From Streptomyces asoensis (GTDB lineage Bacteria; Actinomycetota; Actinomycetes; Streptomycetales; Streptomycetaceae), in assembly GCF_013085465.1 (NCBI RefSeq), contig NZ_CP049838.1, positions 4,092,001 to 4,156,000 of the forward strand: DNA of 64,000 nt, in the 5' to 3' direction. A model generated the notes under the pieces. It was not told the DNA's origin, did no database searches, and saw nothing but the letters and a program-made list of their open reading frames with translations. The position numbers and the translations under genes were made by a program. Shown one piece after another: positions 26,381 to 34,830 of this stretch. Each line of letters begins with the position of its first letter. Position 1 is the first letter of the stretch.

Positions 26381-26664
26381 GACGCCTCCACGGTGCTCCG
26401 GGGCTGGGGTGGTTCGGGGGGATGAGCGGTGATGAGTCCCGAAGGTAGGGAGGGCGCGTTTCCACGCTGTGGCTGTGGGTGACCGGAAAGGAACGTTGCT
26501 CTCACCTTGCGCCGATGCCCGGTGAGAGGTTGTGCGGAGCGCCGGGTGGCGCGGGGGATGCGGCCGCGGCCGGGTGTGGGGCTGAGGGTACTGCGGAGGA
26601 CGCGACCGCTGTCGGTCGTGCGGTCCCGGCCGGGGCCGCCGGCCGAACGGTCCGGGTTACAGGT

Positions 26665-26702
26665 GGGGGGTGGGGCCGCGGACACCCGCGACCCCACCCC
26701 CC
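26665..26702 (-). terminator. GC-rich hairpin after the acyltransferase gene
   Basis: Stem GGGGGGTGGGG (26665-26675) pairs with CCCCACCCCCC (26692-26702), with an inner GCGG/CCGC stem and loop ACAC. It lies 21 bases past the acyltransferase stop. The remainder of the 343-base gap 26381-26723 should contain the narK promoter. I see no further gene. Confidence 0.7.
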
Positions 26703-26723
26703 CTCCCCCACGCCGGGGCGCGA

Positions 26724-28022
26724 TCAGGCGCGGTGCGCCGCCGCTCGGCCGTCCGGCCACAGGCGTGGCCTGCGGCGGGCCGCCAGGTCCTCCACCCAGC
26801 CGAAGCAGACCACACAGGCCGCGGTGAGCAGCCAGATGGCGGGCAGCTGCGGCCACGGGCTCTCCAGGACCCAGGTCGCGTTCGTCTCCAGCCATGAGAT
26901 GCCCCACAGCCGGTCCCACAGCGCCTCCACGACTCCGATGCACACGTTGTGCCACAGGTAGATCGTCACGGCACGGGAGTTGAGCAGGGTGATCAGCCGG
27001 TCCCAGCGGCGCAGCCGGGCCGGCCACTCGGACCAGGACGGGCTGATGTGCAGGAGCAGCAGCACCGCGGCGAAGGACCACAGGGACTGGGCGAAGGGCA
27101 TGTCGTCCAGGTCGTGGCCCTCCCTGAGGTCGTGGGTCAGGGTGTACCAGAGGCCGATTCCCGCCACCGCGGGCGCCAGGGACGGCACGACGTAGCGGGG
27201 CAGGCGACGCAGGACGCCCTCCTGGTGCGCCATGCCCAGCAGCCAGCACGCGCCGAACGCGCCGAAGTCGCTGAGCTGGGCCTCCAGCCGCCAGCCCGGC
27301 ACCGACAGCGCGCCGAACTCCAGGGCGGCGGACAGTGCGACGGGCGCGAGGATCGTCGGCCAGGGCAGCCGGCGCAGGGCACGCAGCAGAAGCGGGGAGA
27401 GCAGCACGAACCACAGGTAGGCGCGGATGTACCAGAGGGGTACGCCCAGGTCGCCTGCCCAGCCGTCGCTGATCAGCCCGTGCACGCCGGGCAGGCCCTC
27501 GCCGTAGGGCGGGTCGCTCAGCGGCAGGACCCAGTAGGCGAGGTGGAGCCACCACCAGCCGGGGTGCCCCTCGTCGTCCGGACTCCAGCCCGCCACCAGC
27601 ATGCCCGTCACGCCGACCGCGCCCAGCAGCCACAGCGGGGGCAGCAGCCTGCGCAGCCGGCCGCGTACGACTCCCAGCGCGGGGCGTCTGGCCAGCGAGC
27701 GGGCCATGAGGTTGCCGGCGAGCGCGAACATCACGCCCATGGAGGGGAAGACGACGGGCAGCCAGGCCCAGCCCATCAGGTGGTAGAAGACGACCCGGAA
27801 GAGGGCGATGGCCCGGAGCAGGTCGAAGTAGCGGTCCCGTCCACCGCCCTTCTTCTCGGCACCCTTCTTCTCGGCGCCCTTCTTCTCGGCGCCCTGCTGC
27901 TCGGCGCCCTGCTGCTCGGGACCTTGCTGCTCAGAACCCTGCTGCTCCGGCACGGTGTTCCGGGTCGGCGGGTGGGGCAGTTCGGGCAACTCGGCCGTGG
28001 TGTCCGTCGGGTGGGTGCTCAT
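26724..28022 (-). CDS. Acyltransferase-3 family membrane protein with pentapeptide-repeat N-terminus
   Basis: 432 residues. The start ATG shares one base with the stop of the deacetylase/glycosyltransferase gene (TGATG), so the two are coupled. The cytoplasmic N-terminus contains seven tandem pentapeptides (four EQQG-x, then three EKKG-x; residues 26-60). The rest is an acyltransferase-3 fold of about ten helices: DRYFDLLRAIALFRVVFYHL carries the first-helix signature with a putative catalytic His, and later YLWHN closes the domain. Such enzymes O-acetylate or succinylate surface polysaccharides using an acyl-CoA-derived group. Coupling suggests it modifies the polymer made by the upstream enzyme. 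Confidence 0.85.
   Translation of the reverse strand: MSTHPTDTTAELPELPHPPTRNTVPEQQGSEQQGPEQQGAEQQGAEKKGAEKKGAEKKGGGRDRYFDLLRAIALFRVVFYHLMGWAWLPVVFPSMGVMFALAGNLMARSLARRPALGVVRGRLRRLLPPLWLLGAVGVTGMLVAGWSPDDEGHPGWWWLHLAYWVLPLSDPPYGEGLPGVHGLISDGWAGDLGVPLWYIRAYLWFVLLSPLLLRALRRLPWPTILAPVALSAALEFGALSVPGWRLEAQLSDFGAFGACWLLGMAHQEGVLRRLPRYVVPSLAPAVAGIGLWYTLTHDLREGHDLDDMPFAQSLWSFAAVLLLLHISPSWSEWPARLRRWDRLITLLNSRAVTIYLWHNVCIGVVEALWDRLWGISWLETNATWVLESPWPQLPAIWLLTAACVVCFGWVEDLAARRRPRLWPDGRAAAHRA
27843..27947 (-). repeat. Seven 15-bp tandem repeats coding EQQG/EKKG pentapeptides
   Basis: In-frame 15-base units inside the acyltransferase N-terminus, four encoding EQQG plus one residue and three EKKG plus one residue. 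The charge switches from neutral Gln to basic Lys within one array. Copy number is likely to vary between strains. Confidence 0.85.
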
Positions 28023-30406
28023 CAGGCCGCTCCTCCGTCCGCGGTCGCCGCCGCGCCGGGCGGGGCCGCCACCTGGCCCTTGCGGCGAAGTTTCTGCCAG
28101 CGCAACCGGCCGCCGGTGAGGGCGGTGATCCAGGACTGGAGCAGCACGATGTACATCAGCTGGCGGTAGAGGAGCTGCTGGAGCGGGAGGGAGATGAGGG
28201 GGGTGAGGCGCTCGCGGTCCAGGACGAAGGCGTACGCCGCGCAGCCCGCCTGGACGGCGAGGACGCCGAACCAGGCCGCGATCGTCTTGCCGGTCGGGCC
28301 GAAGAGCAGGCCGTAGACGAGGAACAGGTCGATGAGCGGGGCGAGGAGCGGGGCGACCACCATGAAGAGGGAGACGAGCGGGAGGCCGACGCGGCCGAAG
28401 CGGCCCGACGGTCCGCTCTCGACGAGGGCGCGGCGGTGCTTCCAGATCGCCTGCATGGTGCCGTAGCACCAGCGGTACCGCTGCGACCACAGCTGCTGGA
28501 CGGACTCGGGCGCCTCGGTCCAGGCGCGCGCCTTCTCCGCGTACACGACATGCCATCCGTCCCGGTGGATGGCCATGGTGATGTCGGTGTCCTCGGCCAG
28601 GGTGTCGTCGCTCATGCCGCCGACCCGGTCGAGCGCGCTGCGGCGGAACGCCCCGACGGCCCCCGGGATGGTGGGCATGCAGCGCAGGACGTCGTACATC
28701 CGGCGGTCGAGATTGAAGCCCATCACGTACTCGATGTGCTGCCAGGCGCCGATCAGGGTGTCCTTGTTGCCGACCTTGGCGTTGCCGGCGACCGCGCCGA
28801 CCTTCGGATCGGCGAACGGCTGGACGAGTTCGCGGACCGTCGAGGGCTCGAAGACCGTGTCGCCGTCCATCATCACGATGAGGTCGTGCCGGGCGTTGGC
28901 GATGCCCCGGTTGAGGGCGGCGGGCTTGCCCGCGTTGAGCTGCCGGACGACGCGGACGCCGGGCAGGTGCAGGTCCTCGACGATACGGGCGGTGCCGTCG
29001 CTGGAGCCGTCGTCGATGACGACGATCTCGATCGGGTGCTCGCTCTTCATCAGCGAACGCACCGTGCTCTCGATGCACTTGGCCTCGTTGTAGGCCGGGA
29101 CGAGCACCGACGCCGGTTCGGTGACGGGCGCGTCGGGCCCCCAGACGAAACCCTTGCGGCGGGTACGGCGGGTGTGGATCGCGGAGAGCAGGAGCATCAG
29201 CCCGAAGCGGGCGAAGACCAGGACGCCGATGACGGCGAGGCCGACGACCAGGACTGCGGTGATGTCGTCCGAGGCCTCGACCAGGAAGACCCAGGCCCTG
29301 CCCTTCCACAGGTCGAGCCCGGTGACCGGGGTGTGCGCGCTCGGGGCCTCAAGGGCCTCGGTGAGGTTCTCGAACGTGTAGCCCTTGCCCTGGAGTTCGG
29401 GGAGGTAGGTGTCGAGGGCCCGGACCGTCTGGTGGCGGTCGCCGCCGGAGTCGTGCATGAGGACGATCGCGCCCTTGCCGCCCTGCGGCGTGGAGTTGCG
29501 GATGATCTCGCGGACCCCGGGCCTGCGCCAGTCCTCACTGTCGGCGGTGGTGAAGACGGTGAGATAGCCACGGGTGCCGACGAACTGCGTGACCGGCCAG
29601 GAGGCGTTGTCGAGGGCGTCCGTGCTGGAGGAGTAGGGCGGCCGGAAGAGCGACGTCCGGATCCCCGCGGCTCCCGCCAGGGCCAGCTGGTTCTGGGTGA
29701 GCTCCCAGTCGATGCGCTTCTTCGACTGGTAGGAGAGGTCGGGGTGGTTGAAGGTGTGCAGCCCGATCTCGTGGCCCTCGTCCACCATCCGCCGGACCAG
29801 GTCCGGGTAGCGGGAGGCCATGGTGCCGGTGATGAAGAAGACTGCGTGCGCGTGGTGCTGCTTCAGGACGTCGAGGACCTCGGGGGTCCACTTCGGGTCG
29901 GGTCCGTCGTCGAAGGTGAGCACGATGCGGTGGTCCGGCACGTCCAGGCTGGTCTGCTGCCCGTTCCGGGTGTCGACGACCGGCCCGCCGTCGAGCACCT
30001 TCTGCGGCACCTTGTCGGCGGCGGCCTCGGGGCGGATGCGGTAGTCGGCGAGGATCTCGCTGTGCACATAGCCGCGCAGCATCAGCATCGCCATCATCGC
30101 GAGGAGCACGACGAGCGGCAGCAGATGGCGCAGCCGGAGCGACACCAGACGCCGGCGTTCGGGTGACGGCGGCGCGGCGTGCGCGGAGCCGCCGGCGGCA
30201 TGCCCCGGGGCGCGGCCCCGCCCCTGCCTCGGGCCGGACCGCCGCCCGGAGGACCGCCGCCCACTGCCGCGCGACCCGCCGGCCGACTCACCTCCTGGCG
30301 CGTCCCCCGTCGACGGTGAAGCGGACGCGGCGTGACCGCCGGACGAGTGCGCGGGCTGCCCGACAGCTGACCGTCGGGTCGAGCGGCGGCTGGTACGTGG
30401 TGCCAT
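28022..30406 (-). CDS. matB: Bifunctional polysaccharide deacetylase-glycosyltransferase (MatB-type PNAG synthase)
   Basis: 794 residues from ATG 30406 (GGAG eleven bases upstream). A basic Ser/Arg/Gly-rich N-terminus of about 85 residues precedes one helix (LLPLVVLLAMMAMLMLRGYV). A NodB deacetylase domain follows with LTFDDGPDPKWTPEVL, HTFNHPDLS (metal His pair), FRPPYS and VLMHDSGGD. After a second membrane segment comes a family 2 processive glycosyltransferase: VIDDGSSDGT, MMDGDT, LAEDTDIT and QRYRW, then C-terminal helices. This domain order corresponds to S. lividans/coelicolor MatB, needed for poly-beta-1,6-N-acetylglucosamine and hyphal aggregation. The symbol rests on architecture and neighbourhood, not alignment. 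Catalytic residues of both domains appear intact. Confidence 0.8.
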   Translation of the reverse strand: MAPRTSRRSTRRSAVGQPAHSSGGHAASASPSTGDAPGGESAGGSRGSGRRSSGRRSGPRQGRGRAPGHAAGGSAHAAPPSPERRRLVSLRLRHLLPLVVLLAMMAMLMLRGYVHSEILADYRIRPEAAADKVPQKVLDGGPVVDTRNGQQTSLDVPDHRIVLTFDDGPDPKWTPEVLDVLKQHHAHAVFFITGTMASRYPDLVRRMVDEGHEIGLHTFNHPDLSYQSKKRIDWELTQNQLALAGAAGIRTSLFRPPYSSSTDALDNASWPVTQFVGTRGYLTVFTTADSEDWRRPGVREIIRNSTPQGGKGAIVLMHDSGGDRHQTVRALDTYLPELQGKGYTFENLTEALEAPSAHTPVTGLDLWKGRAWVFLVEASDDITAVLVVGLAVIGVLVFARFGLMLLLSAIHTRRTRRKGFVWGPDAPVTEPASVLVPAYNEAKCIESTVRSLMKSEHPIEIVVIDDGSSDGTARIVEDLHLPGVRVVRQLNAGKPAALNRGIANARHDLIVMMDGDTVFEPSTVRELVQPFADPKVGAVAGNAKVGNKDTLIGAWQHIEYVMGFNLDRRMYDVLRCMPTIPGAVGAFRRSALDRVGGMSDDTLAEDTDITMAIHRDGWHVVYAEKARAWTEAPESVQQLWSQRYRWCYGTMQAIWKHRRALVESGPSGRFGRVGLPLVSLFMVVAPLLAPLIDLFLVYGLLFGPTGKTIAAWFGVLAVQAGCAAYAFVLDRERLTPLISLPLQQLLYRQLMYIVLLQSWITALTGGRLRWQKLRRKGQVAAPPGAAATADGGAA

Positions 30407-31032
30407 GAGAGGTGGTTCTCCGGGGACGAGATCGGGCGAAGGTACGCGCCGCGAGCTGAGCGGCGAGGAGCGAGTATCAAGACATCGCTGACAAAGTTCG
30501 GACTTCATATGCCGGGCCCCGTTGCGCCGGGGCCGTTGTGCCGGGCCCCGTTGCGTCAGGGCCGTTGTGTCAGGACCCGTTGCGTCGGACCCCTCACGTC
30601 GGGGCCGTTGCATCGGACCCGTCACGTCGGGGCCGTTGCATCGGACCCGTCACGTCGGGGCCGTTGTGTCAGACCCGTTGCATCGGACCCGTCACGTCGG
30701 GACCGTTGTGTCAGACCCGTCACGTCGGACCCGTTGCGTCGGACCCCGCGTTGCAGGCCCGGGGCGGGCCGGAGGGTTCGGATCCCGGGGGTCGGGCCCC
30801 GAGGCGCGAGCCCGGGATCCCGGCGCGGTGGTGGAGCCGTGGTGGAGCGACGGTGGATTCCCTCCGCCACGCGGTGACCGGAGCTCCGGCCCGGTGGTCG
30901 AGAACCGCCTCCCCCAGGGCCGAAGTCCAACCCCGGCCCCTGGTAGGCGAAGCCCCGACCCCGAAGCCCAGCCCCAGCCCCTGGTGGCCGAAGCCCCGGC
31001 GCCGACGGGCCGGCGACTCTCACGGGTCCCGT
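30407..31032. other. 626-base gene-free stretch upstream of the matB-like gene
   Basis: Contains a 14-bp minisatellite (30521-30747) and a second low-complexity block (about 30905-31015) with repeated CCGAAGCCC/GGCCCCTGG elements related to the dispersed repeat family. Several open frames cross it on both strands but consist only of repeat translations, so I call no gene. The leader and promoter of the matB-like gene must lie at its left edge. Confidence 0.7.
30521..30747 (+). repeat. Minisatellite of about sixteen 14-15 bp units
   Basis: Units follow GTTGCATCGGACCC or GTCACGTCGGGGCC, with the two forms alternating as an exact 28-base higher-order unit in the middle. The 14-base period is not a multiple of three, so it does not encode a periodic peptide in one frame. 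The array lies 115 bases upstream of the matB-like start. Confidence 0.9.
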
Positions 31033-32010
31033 TCAGGCTGCCGGGCTCGATGCCGCCGGGACCGGTTCCGGCGGGCCGTCGGCGACCGTGGTGGAGACTC
31101 CTCCGGCCGGGGACGGCGAGGAGGCGGCCGAAGGAGAGGCGGCGGGTGAGGACGCCGGCGGTGGCGTGGACGGCGTCGGTGCGACCACCGGAGTGCTCGG
31201 GCCGGGCGCCGAAGAGGCCGTGGTCGTGGGGCCGGTGCCGGGACGGGTGGTCCCGCTCGCCGAGGGCCGCGCCGCCGGGGACGCCCCGCTCGACGGAGCC
31301 GCGCTCCCCGACGCGCCCGGCGCCGTACTCGCGCCCGGCTTGCCCGGCACCGCGCCGGACGCGGTGGCGGTGGCGCCCGAGCCGCCCGGAACCTTGCCGC
31401 CGGGAACCCCGTGACGCGGGCTCGCGGACTTGTCGGGCGCCGACGTGCTGTCCACCTTGCCGGCCGCCGGCTTCTCGTCCGCCTGGCCCGGCACGGGAAC
31501 CGGCAGCCAGGGCGCGCCCGCGTTGCCCGAGAGCAGCGCGGCCACGATGACGACGGCGTACGCCCCGCACGCGGTACCCACGACGATGCCGATACGGCGG
31601 AACGTACGGCTGCGCCGGCCCGACTCGTCGACGAACACCGGGACGTCGGAAACGGCCTCCGAACCGTCGGGCCGCCCCTTCTTCAGGTGGTCGAGCTGGA
31701 CGGTCACCTCGCCCGGGTCGTTCCCCTCCCCTTCCGCGCCGCCGGGCCCCTCTCCCCACGGATCCCGGAGATCGCTCGACCGTTCGTTTTCGGAAAGACC
31801 GTTCGAGGTGTTCGAGGCCGACAGGAGACCGCTTTCACGCGGTACATCCATCAATGACCGGTATCTGGTGCTCTCTCCCGCCATGGACGTCAGGGGCTGC
31901 CCCCCGATCCCGGCCGAGCTCTGGGATCCCACTCCCACGGCCGGCACGTCCCGGGTCGGCGATGCCGCCTCCGGCCACTCCGGTTGGGCGTCTTCCCGCC
32001 AATTCTTCAT
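31033..32010 (-). CDS. Single-pass membrane protein with Pro/Ser/Thr/Ala-rich extracellular tail
   Basis: 325 residues from ATG 32010 (GGGGGGAAG upstream). About 135 cytoplasmic residues, with an acidic segment, lead to one helix (IGIVVGTACGAYAVVIVAALLSG). Some 160 extracellular residues rich in Pro, Ser, Thr, Ala and Gly follow with no recognised domain. It lies upstream of the matB-like gene, where S. lividans has its partner matA; I cannot confirm that this is matA. The extended tail resembles wall-spanning stalks. No cysteine-based or enzymatic motif is visible. Confidence 0.75.
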   Translation of the reverse strand: MKNWREDAQPEWPEAASPTRDVPAVGVGSQSSAGIGGQPLTSMAGESTRYRSLMDVPRESGLLSASNTSNGLSENERSSDLRDPWGEGPGGAEGEGNDPGEVTVQLDHLKKGRPDGSEAVSDVPVFVDESGRRSRTFRRIGIVVGTACGAYAVVIVAALLSGNAGAPWLPVPVPGQADEKPAAGKVDSTSAPDKSASPRHGVPGGKVPGGSGATATASGAVPGKPGASTAPGASGSAAPSSGASPAARPSASGTTRPGTGPTTTASSAPGPSTPVVAPTPSTPPPASSPAASPSAASSPSPAGGVSTTVADGPPEPVPAASSPAA

Positions 32011-32464
32011 GTGTGTACTTCCCCCCACGGAACTGTTCCGGGTGCGCCGACGACCCTGAGCACATGTCGACGAAACCGGGCCCCCACCCAGCTCCAGCGC
32101 CCCTTTTATCCCATTGCGCTCAGGTCTATGAATCTAGCGCAGGCTTGGGCCCTGTGTTCGCGATGTGTCATATATGGACAGAAGTCATGCCCATGTCCAT
32201 GGCTGGAAACCACCCCTCCCCAAGCCTCGACGGTCGCACTCCGATCACCCCGATCCCGAAAGTGACCCCTCGATGCGCATCGAAGATCGAAAGGGTCAGA
32301 CCGTTTCGGCACATCAGTGGCATAGACGGACGAAGAGGAAGCGTCGAGGAAGAGGCGGAGAGCCGCCCCAGGCATGGCCGGAAAGTTCACTGGCGCCAAC
32401 ACCGGATTGCCCGTTTTCCCCACCCGCCCCATTGACGTGACCACAGCAGCCACATAACTTCCCC

Positions 32465-32482
32465 CGTCGAAGCGCTTCGACG
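32465..32482. promoter_or_regulatory. Palindromic operator 1 of the xylosidase operon
   Basis: CGTCGAAGCGCTTCGACG is a perfect 18-base palindrome with the central CG step typical of LacI-family operators. It lies 73 bases before the binding-protein start. The last gene of the operon encodes a LacI-type regulator, the likely ligand. Confidence 0.75.
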
Positions 32483-32486
32483 TCAC

Positions 32487-32506
32487 CCATCGAATCGATT
32501 CGATGG
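32487..32506. promoter_or_regulatory. Palindromic operator 2 of the xylosidase operon
   Basis: CCATCGAATCGATTCGATGG is a perfect 20-base palindrome with its centre 23 bases from that of operator 1, about two helical turns, so both face the same side of the DNA. It ends 48 bases before the start codon and probably overlaps the promoter. Confidence 0.75.
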
Positions 32507-32554
32507 ACGCACCGTGACGCCCTCAGATCCATCCGACTCCCCTGGAGGCACAGG

Positions 32555-33868
32555 ATGTTGACGGCACGAAGGCGTGTGATGGCACGACGGGGAACGGCGA
32601 GCGCGGCGGCGGTCCTCGCCGGATCGCTGCTCCTGGCCTCCTGCGGCGGCTCGGACGGCGGCGGCACCTCCGACGCCAAGACCCTGCGGCTGTGGCACTA
32701 CGAGGCCCCGAACAGCGCGATGGGCGTGGCCTGGACAGCGGCGATCAAGGAGTTCGAGGCCCAGCACCCGGGCGTGAAGGTGGAGTTCGAGGAGAAGAGC
32801 TTCGACCAGATCCAGAAGACCGCCCCGATGGTCCTCAACTCCTCCGACGCGCCCGACCTCATGGAGTACAACAAGGGCAACGCGACGGCGGGCCTGCTCT
32901 CCAAGCAGGGGCTCCTCACCGACCTGTCCGCCGAGGTGACGAAGCGCGGCTGGGACAAGCTGCTCAGCCCGGGCGTGCGCACCACCAGCCGGTACGACGC
33001 GAACGGCGTGATGGGCTCCGGCAAGTGGTACGGCGTGCCCAACTACGCCGAGTACACGATGGTCTACTTCAACAAGGAGCTGTTCGCGAAGTACCGGCTC
33101 GCCGAGCCGAAGACGTTCGACGACCTGGTCGCGGCGATGGACACCTTCGCCGAGAACAAGATCACCCCGCTCGCCAACTCCGGCGCCGAGTACCTCGCCC
33201 AGCAGTACGTCTACCAGTTGGCCCTGTCCAGGGCGGACCGCTCCTGGGTCGACTCCTACGAGCTGTACAAAGGGAAGACCGACTTCCACGACGCGGCCTG
33301 GACGTACGCGGCCGACACCTTCGCCGACTGGGTGAAGAAGGGCTACATCGGCAAGAGCTCCACCAGCGCCAAGGCCGAGGACGCGGGCGTCTCCTTCCTC
33401 CAGGGCAAGGCGCCGATCCTGTTCTCCGGCAGCTGGTGGTACGGCCGCTTCCAGGACGAGGCGACGTTCGACTGGGGCACCACCCTGTGGCCCGGCTCGA
33501 ATCTCACCCCGGGCTCCGGCGGCAACCTCTGGGTGGTCCCCAAGAGCGCCCACAACAAGGAGCTCGCCTACGACTTCATCGACATCACCATGTCGAAGAA
33601 GATCCAGAACCTGCTCGGCAACAAGGGCGGCGTCCCGGTCGCGGCGGACACCGCCGCCATCACCGACCCGAAGTCCAAGGAGCTCATCGCCAACTTCAAC
33701 ACCCTGTCCGGCCGCGACGGCCTGGCCTTCTACCCGGACTGGCCGGTCCCCGGCTTCTACGACGTCCTCGTCTCCGAGACACAGAAGCTGATCACCGGCA
33801 GCGAGAAACCCGACGACTATCTGGACGCGCTGCGGGAGGCGTACGACAAGGGCGTACCGAAGACATGA
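32555..33868 (+). CDS. Sugar-binding lipoprotein (xylosyl-oligosaccharide importer)
   Basis: 437 residues from ATG 32555 with TGGAGGCACAGG upstream. The lipoprotein signal ends LLLASC at residue 29. The mature part is a family 1 solute-binding protein: LWHYEAPNSAMGVAWTAAI, APDLMEYNKGN, NKELFAKYRL and GSGGNLWVVPKSA. It is the first gene of a five-gene operon with two permeases, a GH31 alpha-xylosidase and a LacI regulator, so its ligand is probably an alpha-xylosyl oligosaccharide such as a xyloglucan fragment or isoprimeverose. That substrate is inferred from the GH31 gene. Confidence 0.92.
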   Translation: MLTARRRVMARRGTASAAAVLAGSLLLASCGGSDGGGTSDAKTLRLWHYEAPNSAMGVAWTAAIKEFEAQHPGVKVEFEEKSFDQIQKTAPMVLNSSDAPDLMEYNKGNATAGLLSKQGLLTDLSAEVTKRGWDKLLSPGVRTTSRYDANGVMGSGKWYGVPNYAEYTMVYFNKELFAKYRLAEPKTFDDLVAAMDTFAENKITPLANSGAEYLAQQYVYQLALSRADRSWVDSYELYKGKTDFHDAAWTYAADTFADWVKKGYIGKSSTSAKAEDAGVSFLQGKAPILFSGSWWYGRFQDEATFDWGTTLWPGSNLTPGSGGNLWVVPKSAHNKELAYDFIDITMSKKIQNLLGNKGGVPVAADTAAITDPKSKELIANFNTLSGRDGLAFYPDWPVPGFYDVLVSETQKLITGSEKPDDYLDALREAYDKGVPKT

Positions 33869-34830
33869 CGGTGACCGTCGAACGCGGCGGGCGGGTGACC
33901 GGCAAGCAGGACGGGGCCGTTCACCCGCGCCGCGCCCGCGACTCCTACGCCCTGTTCCTGCTCCCGGGCGCCGTCGCCTTCCTCGCCGTCGTCATCGTGC
34001 CGTTCCTGATGAACACCGGGGTGAGCCTCACCGACTGGCAGGGGGTCGGCAGCCCCGAGTGGTCCGGGCTCGCCAACTACCGCGAGCTGCTGGACGACGC
34101 GGAGTTCTGGGAGAGCTTCCGGCACAGCCTCTTCATGGTCGTCGCGATGGCGGCGCTCCCCACGGCCGTCGGACTGGTCCTGGCCGCCGCCCTGTTCGAC
34201 TATGTCGGCAAGCACTTCGGCAGCCGGACGGCGGCCGTCCTGCGTGCCTGCTTCTATCTCCCGCAGGTGCTGCCGATCGCGGTCGCCGGCATCGTCTGGA
34301 GCTGGATCCTCGCGCCCGACGACGGCTCGCTCAACGAACTCCTCCAGGCCGTCGGTCTCGGCTCCTGGCGGCAGGACTGGCTCGGCGATCCCGACCTCGC
34401 GCTCTGGAGCGTCATGGGCGTGATGGTGTGGGTGCAGCTCGGCTTCCCGCTGGTCGTCTTCATGGCGGGGCTGGAACGCGTCGACCCGCAGCTGTACGAG
34501 GCGGCCGAGCTGGACGGCGCCGGCTGGTGGCGTCGCTTCCGGCACATCACGGTGCCGCAGATCCGCCCGGAGATCTACGTCGTCCTGACCTGGTGCACGA
34601 TCGCCGCGCTGAAGGTGTTCGGCGCGGTGTACGTCCTGACGAAGGGCGGCCCCGGCGGCGCGACGAACGTCCCCTCCTACTTCTCCTTCACCACGTTCTT
34701 CGAGAAGACGCAGGTCGGCTACGGCGCCGCGATCTCCACGGTCCTCACCGTGATCATCCTCGCCCTGTCCGTCATCGGCCTGAGACTCCAGACCCGCGCG
34801 GAGGACGCCGAGGAAGGGGCACGCGCATGA
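33865..34830 (+). CDS. Sugar ABC transporter permease (MalF type)
   Basis: 321 residues from ATG 33865, overlapping the lipoprotein stop (ATGA). Six helices; the EAA loop is VDPQLYEAAELDGAGWWRRFRH near residue 210. The short loop between helices three and four shows the standard form without an inserted domain. It partners with the next gene; the ATPase is absent from the operon and presumably MsiK. Confidence 0.93.
   Translation: MTVTVERGGRVTGKQDGAVHPRRARDSYALFLLPGAVAFLAVVIVPFLMNTGVSLTDWQGVGSPEWSGLANYRELLDDAEFWESFRHSLFMVVAMAALPTAVGLVLAAALFDYVGKHFGSRTAAVLRACFYLPQVLPIAVAGIVWSWILAPDDGSLNELLQAVGLGSWRQDWLGDPDLALWSVMGVMVWVQLGFPLVVFMAGLERVDPQLYEAAELDGAGWWRRFRHITVPQIRPEIYVVLTWCTIAALKVFGAVYVLTKGGPGGATNVPSYFSFTTFFEKTQVGYGAAISTVLTVIILALSVIGLRLQTRAEDAEEGARA

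Larger units (their letters stand above)
32011..32554. other. Divergent 544-base regulatory region
   Basis: Separates the Pro/Ser-rich membrane protein (minus) from the xylosidase importer operon (plus). The right end carries two perfect palindromes (32465-32482 and 32487-32506). The middle (32150-32215) is relatively AT-rich for this genome and includes a CCATGGACATGG-like repeat. No gene is supported. Confidence 0.6.

Noticed and set aside
26381..26520. GlnR box upstream of narK
   Set aside because: Isolated GTCAC and GAAAC half-sites are present on the minus strand but their spacing (16 bases between them) does not fit the gTnAc-n6-GaAAc pattern.
30521..30747. Possible CRISPR array
   Set aside because: Units are contiguous 14-15 bases with no constant-length spacers, and no cas gene is present. 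The arrays at 44300 and 57346 fail for the same reason.
30509..31550. Long open frames on both strands across the minisatellite region
   Set aside because: Peptides are only repeat translations (RHVG/SDPSRR patterns) that change frame with the 14-base period; the real gene begins at 32010 on the minus strand.
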